DNA of 9,008 nucleotides from CAJPST01 sp041795785 (GCA_041795785.1 JBHBXR010000156.1:1-9008), one strand, 5' to 3'. Positions 1-6,738 are shown, counted from the first letter of the stretch. A program made the numbers and translations. Notes: a model not told the origin generated them from the sequence alone.

Positions 1-370
1 TATGGTGAATATTTTGTCTGCATTACAGACAGTTCCGTCCGATCAATACGAAGCGGCCAAAATAGACGGCGCCAATATGTGGCAAGTATTTCGCTATATC
101 ACGTTACCTCATATTAAAGTGGTGGTCGGTTTACTGGTCGTATTAAGAACGGTTTGGGTATTTAACAATTTCGACATTATTTATCTTATCACCGGCGGCG
201 GTCCAGCCGATGCCACTATGACATTACCGATCTTTGCTTATGATATGGGCTGGGGAAGTAAACTATTGGGAAGATCCTCTGCGGTAACCGTATTACTGTT
301 TATCTTCTTACTGTCCGTTTGCTTTATTTACTTCAAAATTATTAATCGTTGGGAAAAAGAGGGTAGATAA
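1..370 (+). CDS. ABC transporter permease, MalF/UgpA type, 5'-truncated
   Basis: This is the C-terminal part of an inner-membrane permease of a binding-protein-dependent carbohydrate ABC importer. The window opens inside the gene: only about 122 residues are present, against roughly 290 for the family, and the first Met is internal rather than a true start. The diagnostic cytoplasmic EAA loop, which docks the permease on its ATPase, is visible at residues 17-36 (EAAKIDGA followed by QVFRYITLP). At least two hydrophobic membrane segments follow, and the protein ends in a short basic tail (NRWEKEGR). The next gene is a second permease starting one base after this stop codon, so the two form the usual heterodimeric membrane pair, probably translationally coupled. 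Binding protein and ATPase genes are not in the window. A sugar-type (CUT1) importer is likely, but the substrate cannot be told. Confidence 0.93.
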   Translation, partial: MVNILSALQTVPSDQYEAAKIDGANMWQVFRYITLPHIKVVVGLLVVLRTVWVFNNFDIIYLITGGGPADATMTLPIFAYDMGWGSKLLGRSSAVTVLLFIFLLSVCFIYFKIINRWEKEGR

Positions 371-371
371 C

Positions 372-1205
372 ATGAAAAAGAAATCATCTCTATTGGGCGA
401 TCTTATTTCTCACGGTTTATTAATGGTCGCAACCGTTATTGCCATATTCCCGTTGATCTGGATTTTTATTTCATCGGTAAAAAGCAAAGGGGAGTTAACC
501 GGAGAACCGACAAGATTTTGGCCGAAAATATTTACGTTGGATTATTTTGAACACGTTATTAATGATTTGAACTTTATTGTAAATATTAAAAACAGTTTAT
601 TTATTTCATTAGTGACAACCTTGATTGCTATCACGATTTCGGCAATGGCGGCTTACGGCATTGTGCGGTTTTTTCCGAAATTGGGTTCCATCATGTCCAA
701 ACTATTGGTGACAACCTATATTTTCCCGCCGATTTTATTAGCGATTCCATATTCCATCGCAATGGCAAAAGTCGGATTGACGAATACCACTACGGGACTG
801 ATTATCGTCTATCTCTCTTTTAGTGTGCCTTATGCGGTGTGGTTACTGGTCGGTTTCTTTCAAACCGTGCCGATAGAAATTGAGGAAGCGGCAAAAATTG
901 ACGGCGCCAATAAATTTACCGTGTTTTTCAAAATAGTATTGCCCCTTGTTGCGCCGGGCATCGTAGCAACGGCTATTTACACTTTCATTAACGCATGGAA
1001 TGAATTCTTATATGCGCTGATTTTAGTTAACGATACCAGCAAAATGACAGTCGCCGTTGCGCTACGCTCTTTAAACGGTGCGGAAATTTTAGACTGGGGC
1101 GACATGATGGCGGCTTCGGTAATCGTTGTTATCCCGTCCGTTTTATTCTTCTGTTTTATACAAAATAAAATTGCGGGAGGATTATCTGAAGGTTCTGTTA
1201 AATAA
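372..1205 (+). CDS. ABC transporter permease, MalG/UgpE type
   Basis: This is a complete inner-membrane permease of 277 residues, the normal length for MalG/UgpE-type subunits of CUT1 carbohydrate importers. It partners the permease just upstream. About six membrane segments are seen, beginning with one near residues 13-34. The EAA loop is at about residues 172-190 (EAAKIDGANKF then KIVLPL), followed by the last two segments. The short C-terminus (GGLSEGSVK) resembles MalG-like proteins. The start is supported by the Shine-Dalgarno-like AGAGGG at 358-363, eight bases before the ATG. That site lies inside the preceding reading frame, as expected for an operon. The Gfo/Idh/MocA gene 57 bases downstream suggests a sugar or cyclitol-type substrate that is oxidised or reduced after uptake, but this is inference. 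The family is certain; the substrate is unknown. Confidence 0.95.
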   Translation: MKKKSSLLGDLISHGLLMVATVIAIFPLIWIFISSVKSKGELTGEPTRFWPKIFTLDYFEHVINDLNFIVNIKNSLFISLVTTLIAITISAMAAYGIVRFFPKLGSIMSKLLVTTYIFPPILLAIPYSIAMAKVGLTNTTTGLIIVYLSFSVPYAVWLLVGFFQTVPIEIEEAAKIDGANKFTVFFKIVLPLVAPGIVATAIYTFINAWNEFLYALILVNDTSKMTVAVALRSLNGAEILDWGDMMAASVIVVIPSVLFFCFIQNKIAGGLSEGSVK

Positions 1206-1262
1206 TTCAATATCTTATAAACATAAATTTAATTTAAAACCACTTATTCAGGAGAGATGAAA

Positions 1263-2366
1263 ATGATGAAATACGGTGTTGTAGGTGTCGGATATTTCGG
1301 TGCGGATCTGGCACGTTTTATGAACGAATTTGATAACGCACAAATTACCGTGGTTTACGATCCGGAAAACGGTGAAACTATTGCCCGCGAGCTGGAATGT
1401 GATGCCGCTCGGAGTTTGGAAGAACTGGTAAGCCGTGATGATGTGGATTGTGTTATCGTCGCCACACCGAATTACTTGCATAAAGAACCGGTTCTTTTGG
1501 CGGCGAAACATAAAAAACATGTTTTTTGTGAAAAACCCATCGCGTTAAATTATCAAGATTGTGACGAAATGGTAAAAGCCTGTGAAGAAAACGGCGTGAT
1601 GTTTATGGCGGGTCATGTCATGAATTTCTTTAACGGCGTCCATCATGCTAAGGAATTGATCAATCAAGGCGTAATCGGCAAAGTGTTGTATTGCCATACC
1701 GCGCGTAACGGTTGGGAAGATGTTCAACCAAGCATTTCGTGGAAGAAAATCCGCGAAAAATCAGGCGGACATCTGTACCATCACATTCACGAATTGGATT
1801 GCGTGCAGTTTTTGATGGGCGGAATGCCGAAATCCGTGTTTATGAATGCGGCGAATGTAGCGCACAATACGCCGGACTTCGGTGATGAAGACGATATGTT
1901 GTTCTTAAATTTGGAATTTGACGACAACCGTTTCGCCTTATTGGAATGGGGATCCGCTTTCCGCTGGGGCGAACATTACGTGTTAATTCAAGGCACAAAA
2001 GGCGCCATTAAATTGGATATGTATCATTGCAAAGGAACGTTACGCGTTGACGGCAAAGACAGTTATTTCCTTATTCACGAAAGCCAAGAGGAGGACGATG
2101 ACAGAACCAGAATTTACACCAGCACGGAAATGGATGGCGCCATCCAATACGGCAAACCGGGCAAACGTACGCCGATGTGGTTAAGCTCCATCATGAAAAA
2201 AGAAATGAAATATCTGAACGATATTTTACATGGAATGCAACCGACGGAGGAATTTATTAAATTGCTGACCGGAGAAGCCGCCAGGGCCGCGATAGCGACG
2301 GCAGACGCTTGTTCATTATCGGCAAGAGAAAACAGAAGAGTGGAATTGTCCGAAATTATTCATTAA
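1263..2366 (+). CDS. Gfo/Idh/MocA-family NAD(P)-dependent oxidoreductase
   Basis: This is a predicted cytoplasmic sugar or cyclitol dehydrogenase/reductase of 367 residues. It has an N-terminal Rossmann fold with the dinucleotide-binding GVGYFG (residues 8-13), then VIVATPNYLH, then the family-defining CEKP (Lys91, expected catalytic or substrate-binding lysine), then a C-terminal alpha/beta substrate domain. The usual GG...D.G.H..D motif appears as GGHLYHHIHELD (about residues 168-179). His176 is kept but Tyr stands where Asp is normal, so it is a divergent subgroup. An ATG at 1257 is also in frame, but AGGAG at 1250-1254 nearly abuts it and stands eight bases before the ATG at 1263, so 1263 is preferred (ATG at 1266 is also possible). 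Position behind two sugar permeases suggests catabolism of the imported compound, as in E. coli ycjS-type operons. The exact substrate is not recognisable. Confidence 0.9.
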   Translation: MMKYGVVGVGYFGADLARFMNEFDNAQITVVYDPENGETIARELECDAARSLEELVSRDDVDCVIVATPNYLHKEPVLLAAKHKKHVFCEKPIALNYQDCDEMVKACEENGVMFMAGHVMNFFNGVHHAKELINQGVIGKVLYCHTARNGWEDVQPSISWKKIREKSGGHLYHHIHELDCVQFLMGGMPKSVFMNAANVAHNTPDFGDEDDMLFLNLEFDDNRFALLEWGSAFRWGEHYVLIQGTKGAIKLDMYHCKGTLRVDGKDSYFLIHESQEEDDDRTRIYTSTEMDGAIQYGKPGKRTPMWLSSIMKKEMKYLNDILHGMQPTEEFIKLLTGEAARAAIATADACSLSARENRRVELSEIIH

Positions 2367-2392
2367 TAACTTAAAAATGCTCCTATTAATTC

Positions 2393-2425
2393 ATAATCAG
2401 AGTAGCGATACTCTGATTATTTTTT
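2393..2425 (+). terminator. Intrinsic terminator of the sugar ABC/oxidoreductase operon
   Basis: A perfect 12-bp stem (2393-2404 with 2409-2420) closed by a GCGA tetraloop is followed directly by a T run through 2425. It begins 27 bases after the stop codon of the Gfo/Idh/MocA gene, so it should end the operon transcript. Confidence 0.85.
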
Positions 2426-2426
2426 A

Positions 2427-2500
2427 TAAAAAGTGCGGTCGGTTTTTGCTTTATTTTTTTAATATTGTCAAAACGGCTAAAAAATTAACCGCACTTTTTA
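2427..2500. terminator. Inverted uptake-signal pair, likely bidirectional terminator
   Basis: AAGTGCGGT at 2431-2439 and ACCGCACTT at 2488-2496 form a 13-bp perfect inverted repeat (2427-2439 with 2488-2500) around a 48-base spacer. In this orientation the 3' arm reads ACCGCACTTTTT on both strands, so a GC-rich stem ends in a T tract either way. It sits between convergent genes and is most relevant to the minus-strand EamA gene, whose stop is only five bases away. Such uptake-signal pairs are known in Pasteurellaceae as terminators; here that role is inferred from arrangement. The long spacer weakens the case. Confidence 0.6.
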
Positions 2501-2504
2501 ACGG

Positions 2505-3413
2505 TCACGAAGGTTTATTTTTATCATCTTGTTTTAATGCCCATAAACAGCCCGCAATAATCGGAAATGCGCTGAAAATTTGCCCTAACGTCATTTTTTC
2601 ATGGAGGAAAATATAAGCGCAAAATGCCGCGGCAACGGGCACAAGCAGTTGTAACATATTATAAATCACAATACCTTGCGTCTGCACAATATGAAAAGAC
2701 ATCATCATTCCCGTTACAATTCCGTATATACCGGCTAATGCAAGAGCAATTAATAATCCCTCGGAAACCGATGCAAGTTGAACCAGTTTATGCGTGTGAA
2801 TACAAATAATCAAATTAATAATACCCGCCAATAACGCCGTATAAAAACTGATAATGACGACATGAAACCGCCCTTTAACGGATTTGATGATAAGGCTTTG
2901 AACCGCTTGAATAACAATGGCGAAAATAAGACAAATAGTCCCTAAAATAAAATCCGAACCGTTATCCGTTGTAATTTTATGACGAAAAGAAATAAACAGA
3001 AAAGAACCGATAACGGCAATAATCGTGCCGATATAAAATTGGGGCTGAATAACCCGTTGTCGTTCGTCCGCATAAAATAATGCCGCCATTAAAAGCGCAA
3101 GCGGCATGGCTAAAACGGAAAAAATACTTCCCGTAACGGCATTGGTATTTGCCAAACCGAGCATAAACAAATACATATTCGTACTCATCAATATCGCCAA
3201 TAAAATAACGCGCCAAAACAGACTTTTATCCTGAAAAATTAAAACGAACTGTTCCCGGTAACGATAAATACCGTAAAGCAGCAACACGACGGAACCGGCA
3301 AAAAACCTCACCATATTGTTATTATTCGGATCAAAATGTTGACTCATATAACGCAATAAAGGAAAACCGGCACCAATGAATAAAATATAGAAAAAATTGT
3401 AATAACTAAGCAT
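2505..3413 (-). CDS. EamA/DMT-superfamily membrane transporter
   Basis: This is a predicted inner-membrane drug/metabolite-superfamily permease. From the chosen start it has 302 residues with about ten hydrophobic segments in two EamA-type halves, the second beginning around GSDFILGTICLIFAIVIQ. The N-terminal segment FFYILFIGAGFPLLRYMS matches the usual first helix of the family (a G-hydrophobic-FP-L pattern), and the C-terminal half ends with the typical HEKMTLGQ...GAxLI-like helix and a polar tail. The frame extends upstream to an ATG at 3455 (316 residues). The ATG at 3413 is preferred because it places the family's first helix at the N-terminus and because the extra 14 codons contain an exact uptake signal (3424-3432), usually intergenic. 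Neither start has a clear Shine-Dalgarno, so this is uncertain. The gene stands alone on its strand, convergent with the sugar operon. The substrate is unknown; the family includes amino acid, metabolite and drug exporters. Confidence 0.85.
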   Translation of the reverse strand: MLSYYNFFYILFIGAGFPLLRYMSQHFDPNNNNMVRFFAGSVVLLLYGIYRYREQFVLIFQDKSLFWRVILLAILMSTNMYLFMLGLANTNAVTGSIFSVLAMPLALLMAALFYADERQRVIQPQFYIGTIIAVIGSFLFISFRHKITTDNGSDFILGTICLIFAIVIQAVQSLIIKSVKGRFHVVIISFYTALLAGIINLIICIHTHKLVQLASVSEGLLIALALAGIYGIVTGMMMSFHIVQTQGIVIYNMLQLLVPVAAAFCAYIFLHEKMTLGQIFSAFPIIAGCLWALKQDDKNKPS

Positions 3414-3423
3414 ATAAACGCAA

Positions 3424-3432
3424 AAGTGCGGT
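3424..3432 (+). repeat. DNA uptake signal sequence (single)
   Basis: This is an exact AAGTGCGGT core with flanking A's (CAAAAGTGCGGT). It lies within the optional first 14 codons of the EamA transporter frame. If it is intergenic, as most such copies near gene starts are, the gene starts at 3413. Confidence 0.9.
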
Positions 3433-3495
3433 GAAAAAACAATGAGTTTTATCATAACGCAAAAATGAATAACATTTTAAATTTGAATTTATTTT

Positions 3496-3511
3496 TGTGA
3501 CTTATATCAAA
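3496..3511. promoter_or_regulatory. Candidate CRP-binding site upstream of the EamA gene
   Basis: TGTGA-N6-TCAAA matches the CRP consensus TGTGA-N6-TCACA at nine of ten half-site positions, and it is embedded in T/A-rich flanks. Its centre is about 48 bases upstream of the outer EamA start (3455) and about 90 upstream of the inner one. This is compatible with activation of the minus-strand gene. A convincing -10 element was not found, so this is a consensus match only. Confidence 0.35.
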
Positions 3512-3601
3512 TATTTAATGTAGATAAACAATTTTGCCGAAACGGAATTAAATGCGAGCGAAATAATAATGGAATATACGGATTGCAAGAGATTAAGAAA
3601 T

Positions 3602-3645
3602 CTAAAAAAACAAAAAGACCAAATCCCTTTCGGAATTTAGTCTTT
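3602..3645 (-). terminator. Intrinsic terminator of ssrA
   Basis: Reading the minus strand, a 14-bp stem (3645-3632 with 3627-3614, two G-T wobbles) closed by a GAAA loop is followed by TTTTTGTTTTTTT. It starts about 25 bases downstream of the tmRNA CCA end and fits as the terminator of the precursor. Confidence 0.85.
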
Positions 3646-3669
3646 GAAAATTTTTTGAAATTTAAATTT

Positions 3670-4036
3670 TGGTGGAGCTGGCGGGAGTTGAACCCGCGTC
3701 CGAAATTACTCTACCTTCAGCACTACACGTTTAGTCTGGTCTTTAATTTCATTTGCCCCCTGCGGACAGACACGCGAAGAACAAACTAGCTATATTCAAT
3801 TTAGCGCTTCGATCCTATAGCTGCGGCATCCGCGCGATCTCGTTTGAATTTGACTCCTCTGGATCCCCGTCTTACGAGCGGAAGCTGGGGAGAGAAGGCT
3901 AAGAGCAGGTTATTAAGCTGCTAAAGCGTATTGTTCGTCGTTTGCGACTATTTTTTTGCGGTTTGTTTACGAGGCCTACCGCACCTCGACGTGCACCTTG
4001 GGCTTCGCCAATCCCGTCGAATCCAGAATCAGCCCC
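3670..4036 (-). ncRNA. ssrA: Transfer-messenger RNA (tmRNA)
   Basis: This is the trans-translation RNA that rescues stalled ribosomes with SmpB and adds a degradation tag. On the minus strand the 5' end reads GGGGCTGATTCTGGATTCGA and the 3' end reads TTCAACTCCCGCCAGCTCCACCA in parts; both are near-universal in proteobacterial tmRNA. The ends form an alanine-type acceptor stem with the G3-U wobble recognised by alanyl-tRNA synthetase, and the CCA is encoded. The length of 367 bases is close to the 363 of E. coli. The tag frame runs 3945 to 3913 (resume codon GCA, then ten codons and TAA) and encodes ANDEQYALAA, ending in the LAA degron read by ClpXP and ClpAP. A sigma70-type promoter and an intrinsic terminator flank it, so it is a single-gene unit whose ends are trimmed by tRNA-processing RNases. 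Open frames overlapping it are not genes. Confidence 0.98.
3913..3945 (-). other. tmRNA proteolysis-tag reading frame
   Basis: The internal message of ssrA starts at resume codon GCA (3943-3945) and ends with TAA (3913-3915), encoding ANDEQYALAA. Compared with the E. coli tag ANDENYALAA, the only change is Asn to Gln at position five. The C-terminal YALAA needed for ClpXP recognition is intact. Confidence 0.96.
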
Positions 4037-4048
4037 AAATGTGCGCTA

Positions 4049-4076
4049 AGTGTAACAAAGATTGGCGAAAAATCAA
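4049..4076 (-). promoter_or_regulatory. Sigma70 promoter of ssrA
   Basis: On the minus strand, TTGATT (4076-4071) and TACACT (4054-4049) are separated by 16 bases, and a TG-T precedes the -10 hexamer (extended -10). Transcription would begin about 6-7 bases after the -10, giving a leader of only about five bases before the mature tmRNA 5' end at 4036. Confidence 0.7.
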
Positions 4077-4110
4077 ATGAATTAAATGTCGGAAAACACC
4101 GTTATTTTTA

Positions 4111-4152
4111 ACCGCACTTTTAATCAAAAAGACGTTTGTTTAAAAGTGCGGT
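4111..4152. repeat. Inverted uptake-signal pair between lysO and ssrA
   Basis: ACCGCACTT (4111-4119) and AAGTGCGGT (4144-4152) form a 13-bp perfect stem (4111-4123 with 4140-4152). The stem can extend inward by CAAA/TTTG (4125-4128 with 4135-4138). It lies 17 bases past the lysO stop and upstream of the ssrA promoter. The orientation is opposite to the other two pairs in this window: the 3' arm ends in GCGGT rather than a T tract, so as an intrinsic terminator it would be weak on either strand. Confidence 0.8.
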
Positions 4153-4169
4153 CGGATTTTTAGCTGTTT

Positions 4170-5078
4170 TTATAACGGGATAGACGAAAAGAACACTAAT
4201 AAAATCGGCGGAGCGATATTAGTGACGAAGCCGAAACTGATTGCCAAGGGAACCACTTCAATGCCGCCGGAACGTTGAATAATCGGTAGCGTACAGTCCA
4301 GCGCCGTTGCGCCGGCTAAACCGACGGCGGTGGAACGATAATTAAACATAAAAAACGGAATCACAAACAGGCTGACGATTTCACGGGACAAATCGTTGAA
4401 GAAAGCGATACTGCCGAATACGGGTCCCCAAGCGTCATTCAGTACGACGCTGGAAAGAGAATACCAACCTAATCCGGAGGCAATGGCAAGCCCCTGAGTG
4501 GTCGGCATTTGCAAAATGTACGCGGCAATGATGCCGCCGATTAGCGAGGTGGCGATCATGATCAGACCGGTATAAATGCCGCGTTTATTGAATAAGACTT
4601 CACGCAGTGAAATGCCGTTATTGCGTAATTGGATACCGACGAAAAAGATCAAGGCTACCAATACATAAGTGCTTGCGCCGAAAGGCAATGCCGTTTTGCC
4701 TTTAGTGAAATAACCGAAAATAAACCCGATTAATACCATAGAACAAAGTTTGAGCGAATCCAATAACAGTTTCCAACGGGGAGGAATATCGCTGCCCAAT
4801 TGTTTCAACGGGTTCGGGTTCAATTTATCGTATATCACTAATCCCGCCACGTTGCAGCTTTGCGTGACGGCGGCGAACGTGAAAGCGGAAATACCGATAA
4901 TCGGCAGTTGGGTGGCAAGATCGTCCAGTTGCCCTAAAGATACGCCCATGACGAATAAAATCGCATATAGCAACAACATCACGATTTGGTTGATACGGTG
5001 AATCAGCGCGGCGTTTTTAGTTTTGATTAAATAACCTAAAAACATCGGCACCAGAACAATCAATAATCCTTCAAACAT
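4170..5078 (-). CDS. lysO: LysO-family lysine exporter (YbjE)
   Basis: This is a predicted inner-membrane exporter of the LysO (YbjE, DUF340) family; in E. coli LysO exports L-lysine and the toxic analogue thialysine. The 302 residues match the roughly 299 of the E. coli protein. Recognisable conserved segments run in the same order: MFEGLLIVLVP at the N-terminus, VGIQLRNNG at 147-155, GLGWYSLSS at 202-210, AFFNDLSRE at 225-233 and DCTLPIIQRSGG at 261-272, with about eight hydrophobic segments between. The start at 5078 begins exactly like the homologue; only a weak GGAA lies about six bases before it. No lysine riboswitch fits in the short leader. ybjD is divergent across 95 bases, and in E. 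coli ybjE and ybjD also lie close together, which supports both identifications. Confidence 0.93.
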   Translation of the reverse strand: MFEGLLIVLVPMFLGYLIKTKNAALIHRINQIVMLLLYAILFVMGVSLGQLDDLATQLPIIGISAFTFAAVTQSCNVAGLVIYDKLNPNPLKQLGSDIPPRWKLLLDSLKLCSMVLIGFIFGYFTKGKTALPFGASTYVLVALIFFVGIQLRNNGISLREVLFNKRGIYTGLIMIATSLIGGIIAAYILQMPTTQGLAIASGLGWYSLSSVVLNDAWGPVFGSIAFFNDLSREIVSLFVIPFFMFNYRSTAVGLAGATALDCTLPIIQRSGGIEVVPLAISFGFVTNIAPPILLVFFSSIPL

Positions 5079-5114
5079 AATATTCCGTTATTTTTTACTT
5101 AAAATGAGCGGGTC

Positions 5115-5123
5115 AGTATATCA
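5115..5123 (-). promoter_or_regulatory. Candidate extended -10 promoter of lysO
   Basis: On the minus strand TGATATACT is an extended -10 (TG-N-TATACT). It would start transcription near 5108 and give a leader of about 30 bases. No good -35 hexamer stands 17 bases upstream, as is allowed for extended -10 promoters. An alternative is TTGATA (5124-5119) as a -35 with a poor -10 (TTAAGT) 16 bases on. Confidence 0.4.
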
Positions 5124-5146
5124 ACTCTACGCATTTTGCGGTAGGC

Positions 5147-5152
5147 TATAAA
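5147..5152 (+). promoter_or_regulatory. Candidate -10 element of ybjD
   Basis: TATAAA lies 21 bases before the chosen ybjD start. No clear -35 accompanies it. Transcription from here would leave a leader of about 15 bases that still contains the GAGG ribosome-binding site. Confidence 0.3.
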
Positions 5153-5173
5153 GAAAAAACAATGAGGTTAATT

Positions 5174-6736
5174 ATGTATTTACGCCAATTGGATATTGTA
5201 GAATTTCGCGGCATACGGCGCTTATCCATTAAATTGCGCCCGAATATGGTGTTGATTGGTGAGAATGCGTGGGGTAAATCCAGTTTGTTATCGGCGTTAA
5301 GTCTGATTTTAAACGGTGACGATCAACTTTATCGGTTTACGGAAGAAGATTTTTACGTTTCCGAAGAGCAAAATATTGCAAGTCGCCACATTACTTTATT
5401 GTTTACGTTCAGTGAACGCGACAAATACGAAGATAAAGAGAAAATCAATCACGGTTACCAATCTTTATTCGTTCCCCATGAAGACGGTTTTGAGCGCATT
5501 TATCTACGCGTTACCGGCGATAAAGAACAAGGCAATATCGTTACAACCTATTCTTTTTTAAATGAAAACGGAGAAGATATTGCGCTTGATAATGTTGAGG
5601 AGCTGGCATTGACGCTGATTGCCCGCCATCCGGTCTATCGTTTCCGCGATGCGCGTTTGGATAAACGCAAAATCATCGAGCAGAGAAAAAACGGTAAATC
5701 GCACATACAAGACGAGCTGGCGCTAGAGTTTCAGGCGGCGGTGTTGTTGTTGCAATATTATTTTATCAGCCGACAGGGCATACATCATTTAACCCAAGAT
5801 TCGACCGCACTTTGGGACAGAATGAAATCCCTTTGCACCCGTTTGCAATACGATGAAAGCAAGCAGTTGCAAAAACAGCTGTTAAATGAAATTTCCGCGC
5901 TGTTTATCCGTAAAAGAGACGTTTTCGACAAATCCGTGCAGCCGATTTTATTGCTGGAAGACTTGGAGAGCCGTTTGCATCCGCGAATGGTATCGATTAT
6001 TTGGGAACTTTCAAATTATTTGCCGATTCAACGGATTACCACTACAAATTCGGTGGAACTGATTTCTCAGGCGGGACTGCGTTGCATTTGCCGTTTGGTT
6101 CGTTATAGCGATAGAATCAAAGCGTTCCAAGTTACCCGTCGAGATTTGGGCAAAGAGGATTTACGCCGTCTGACTTTTCATATTCACCATAACCGCAGTT
6201 TAGCTTTGTTTGCGCGCACTTGGATTTTAGTGGAAGGGGAGACCGAAGTATGGATTTTATCCGAGCTGGCGCAGATTTTAGGCATCAATTTAACCATTGA
6301 AGGCATCCGTATTGTCGAATTTGCCCAATCGGGTTTGCGTCCGTTGATCAAATATGCCAAAGCCATGGGAATCGAATGGTATGTTTTAACCGACGGCGAT
6401 GACGCCGGGAAAAAATATTCGGAAACGGTGAAAGCGATGCTGGAAGAAAACGAATCGCCGTCCAACCGATTAACCACCTTGCCGCGTACGGATATCGAAC
6501 ATTTCTTTTATAGTCACGGCTTTGAGGATGTTTTTGTGCGTTTGGCGCAATGGCAGACTCAAAATAATAATTTTCCGATGCGGAAAATTATTCAGCGCGC
6601 CATTCAGCGCACCTCCAAACCGGATCTAGCGATTGCCTTATCGGCGGAAATCGAACGGCGCGGCAGCCAATCCGTGCCGTTGATCTTCAAACGGTTATTT
6701 TCCAAAGTATTAAATTTAACCAGAATACAATATTAA
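5174..6736 (+). CDS. ybjD: OLD-family ATPase/TOPRIM nuclease-like protein YbjD
   Basis: This is a homologue of E. coli YbjD (DUF2813), a two-domain protein of the OLD class. The N-terminal ABC/SMC-like ATPase has Walker A GENAWGKS at residues 29-36 and a Walker B-like ILLLEDLESRLHP with Glu262-Asp263. The C-terminal TOPRIM domain has VEGETE (353-358) and TDGDDAGK (406-413), the acidic residues expected to bind metal for DNA cleavage. OLD proteins nick or degrade DNA, but YbjD's cellular role is not established. It has 520 residues against about 552 in E. coli; the difference lies in the poorly conserved stretch before Walker B, where no clear ABC signature is visible and an uptake signal (5804-5812) is embedded. 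The ATG at 5162 is also in frame, but GAGG (5164-5167) stands six bases before the ATG at 5174, which begins like the homologue. The gene is divergent from lysO. Confidence 0.92.
   Translation: MYLRQLDIVEFRGIRRLSIKLRPNMVLIGENAWGKSSLLSALSLILNGDDQLYRFTEEDFYVSEEQNIASRHITLLFTFSERDKYEDKEKINHGYQSLFVPHEDGFERIYLRVTGDKEQGNIVTTYSFLNENGEDIALDNVEELALTLIARHPVYRFRDARLDKRKIIEQRKNGKSHIQDELALEFQAAVLLLQYYFISRQGIHHLTQDSTALWDRMKSLCTRLQYDESKQLQKQLLNEISALFIRKRDVFDKSVQPILLLEDLESRLHPRMVSIIWELSNYLPIQRITTTNSVELISQAGLRCICRLVRYSDRIKAFQVTRRDLGKEDLRRLTFHIHHNRSLALFARTWILVEGETEVWILSELAQILGINLTIEGIRIVEFAQSGLRPLIKYAKAMGIEWYVLTDGDDAGKKYSETVKAMLEENESPSNRLTTLPRTDIEHFFYSHGFEDVFVRLAQWQTQNNNFPMRKIIQRAIQRTSKPDLAIALSAEIERRGSQSVPLIFKRLFSKVLNLTRIQY
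5804..5812 (-). repeat. DNA uptake signal sequence within ybjD
   Basis: This is an exact ACCGCACTT core inside coding sequence, read as part of DSTALWD. It falls in the least conserved part of the protein, the usual place for tolerated coding uptake signals. Confidence 0.9.
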
Positions 6737-6738
6737 AA

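Noticed and set aside
1206..1262. Separate promoter for the Gfo/Idh/MocA gene
   Set aside because: The 57-base gap is A/T rich but has no convincing -35/-10 pair and no terminator, so operon read-through from the permease is simpler.
2377..2809. Short plus-strand open frames in 2377-2616 and 2624-2809
   Set aside because: They overlap the terminators and lie antisense to the EamA transporter; their sequences have no protein-like features or ribosome-binding sites.
3583..3789. Open frame of 68 codons on the plus strand
   Set aside because: It runs across the ssrA terminator and antisense to the tmRNA 3' end; RNA structure explains the sequence fully.
5079..5173. Possible lysine riboswitch in front of lysO
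   Set aside because: The lysO leader is far too short for the roughly 170-base L box, and no conserved riboswitch core is visible.
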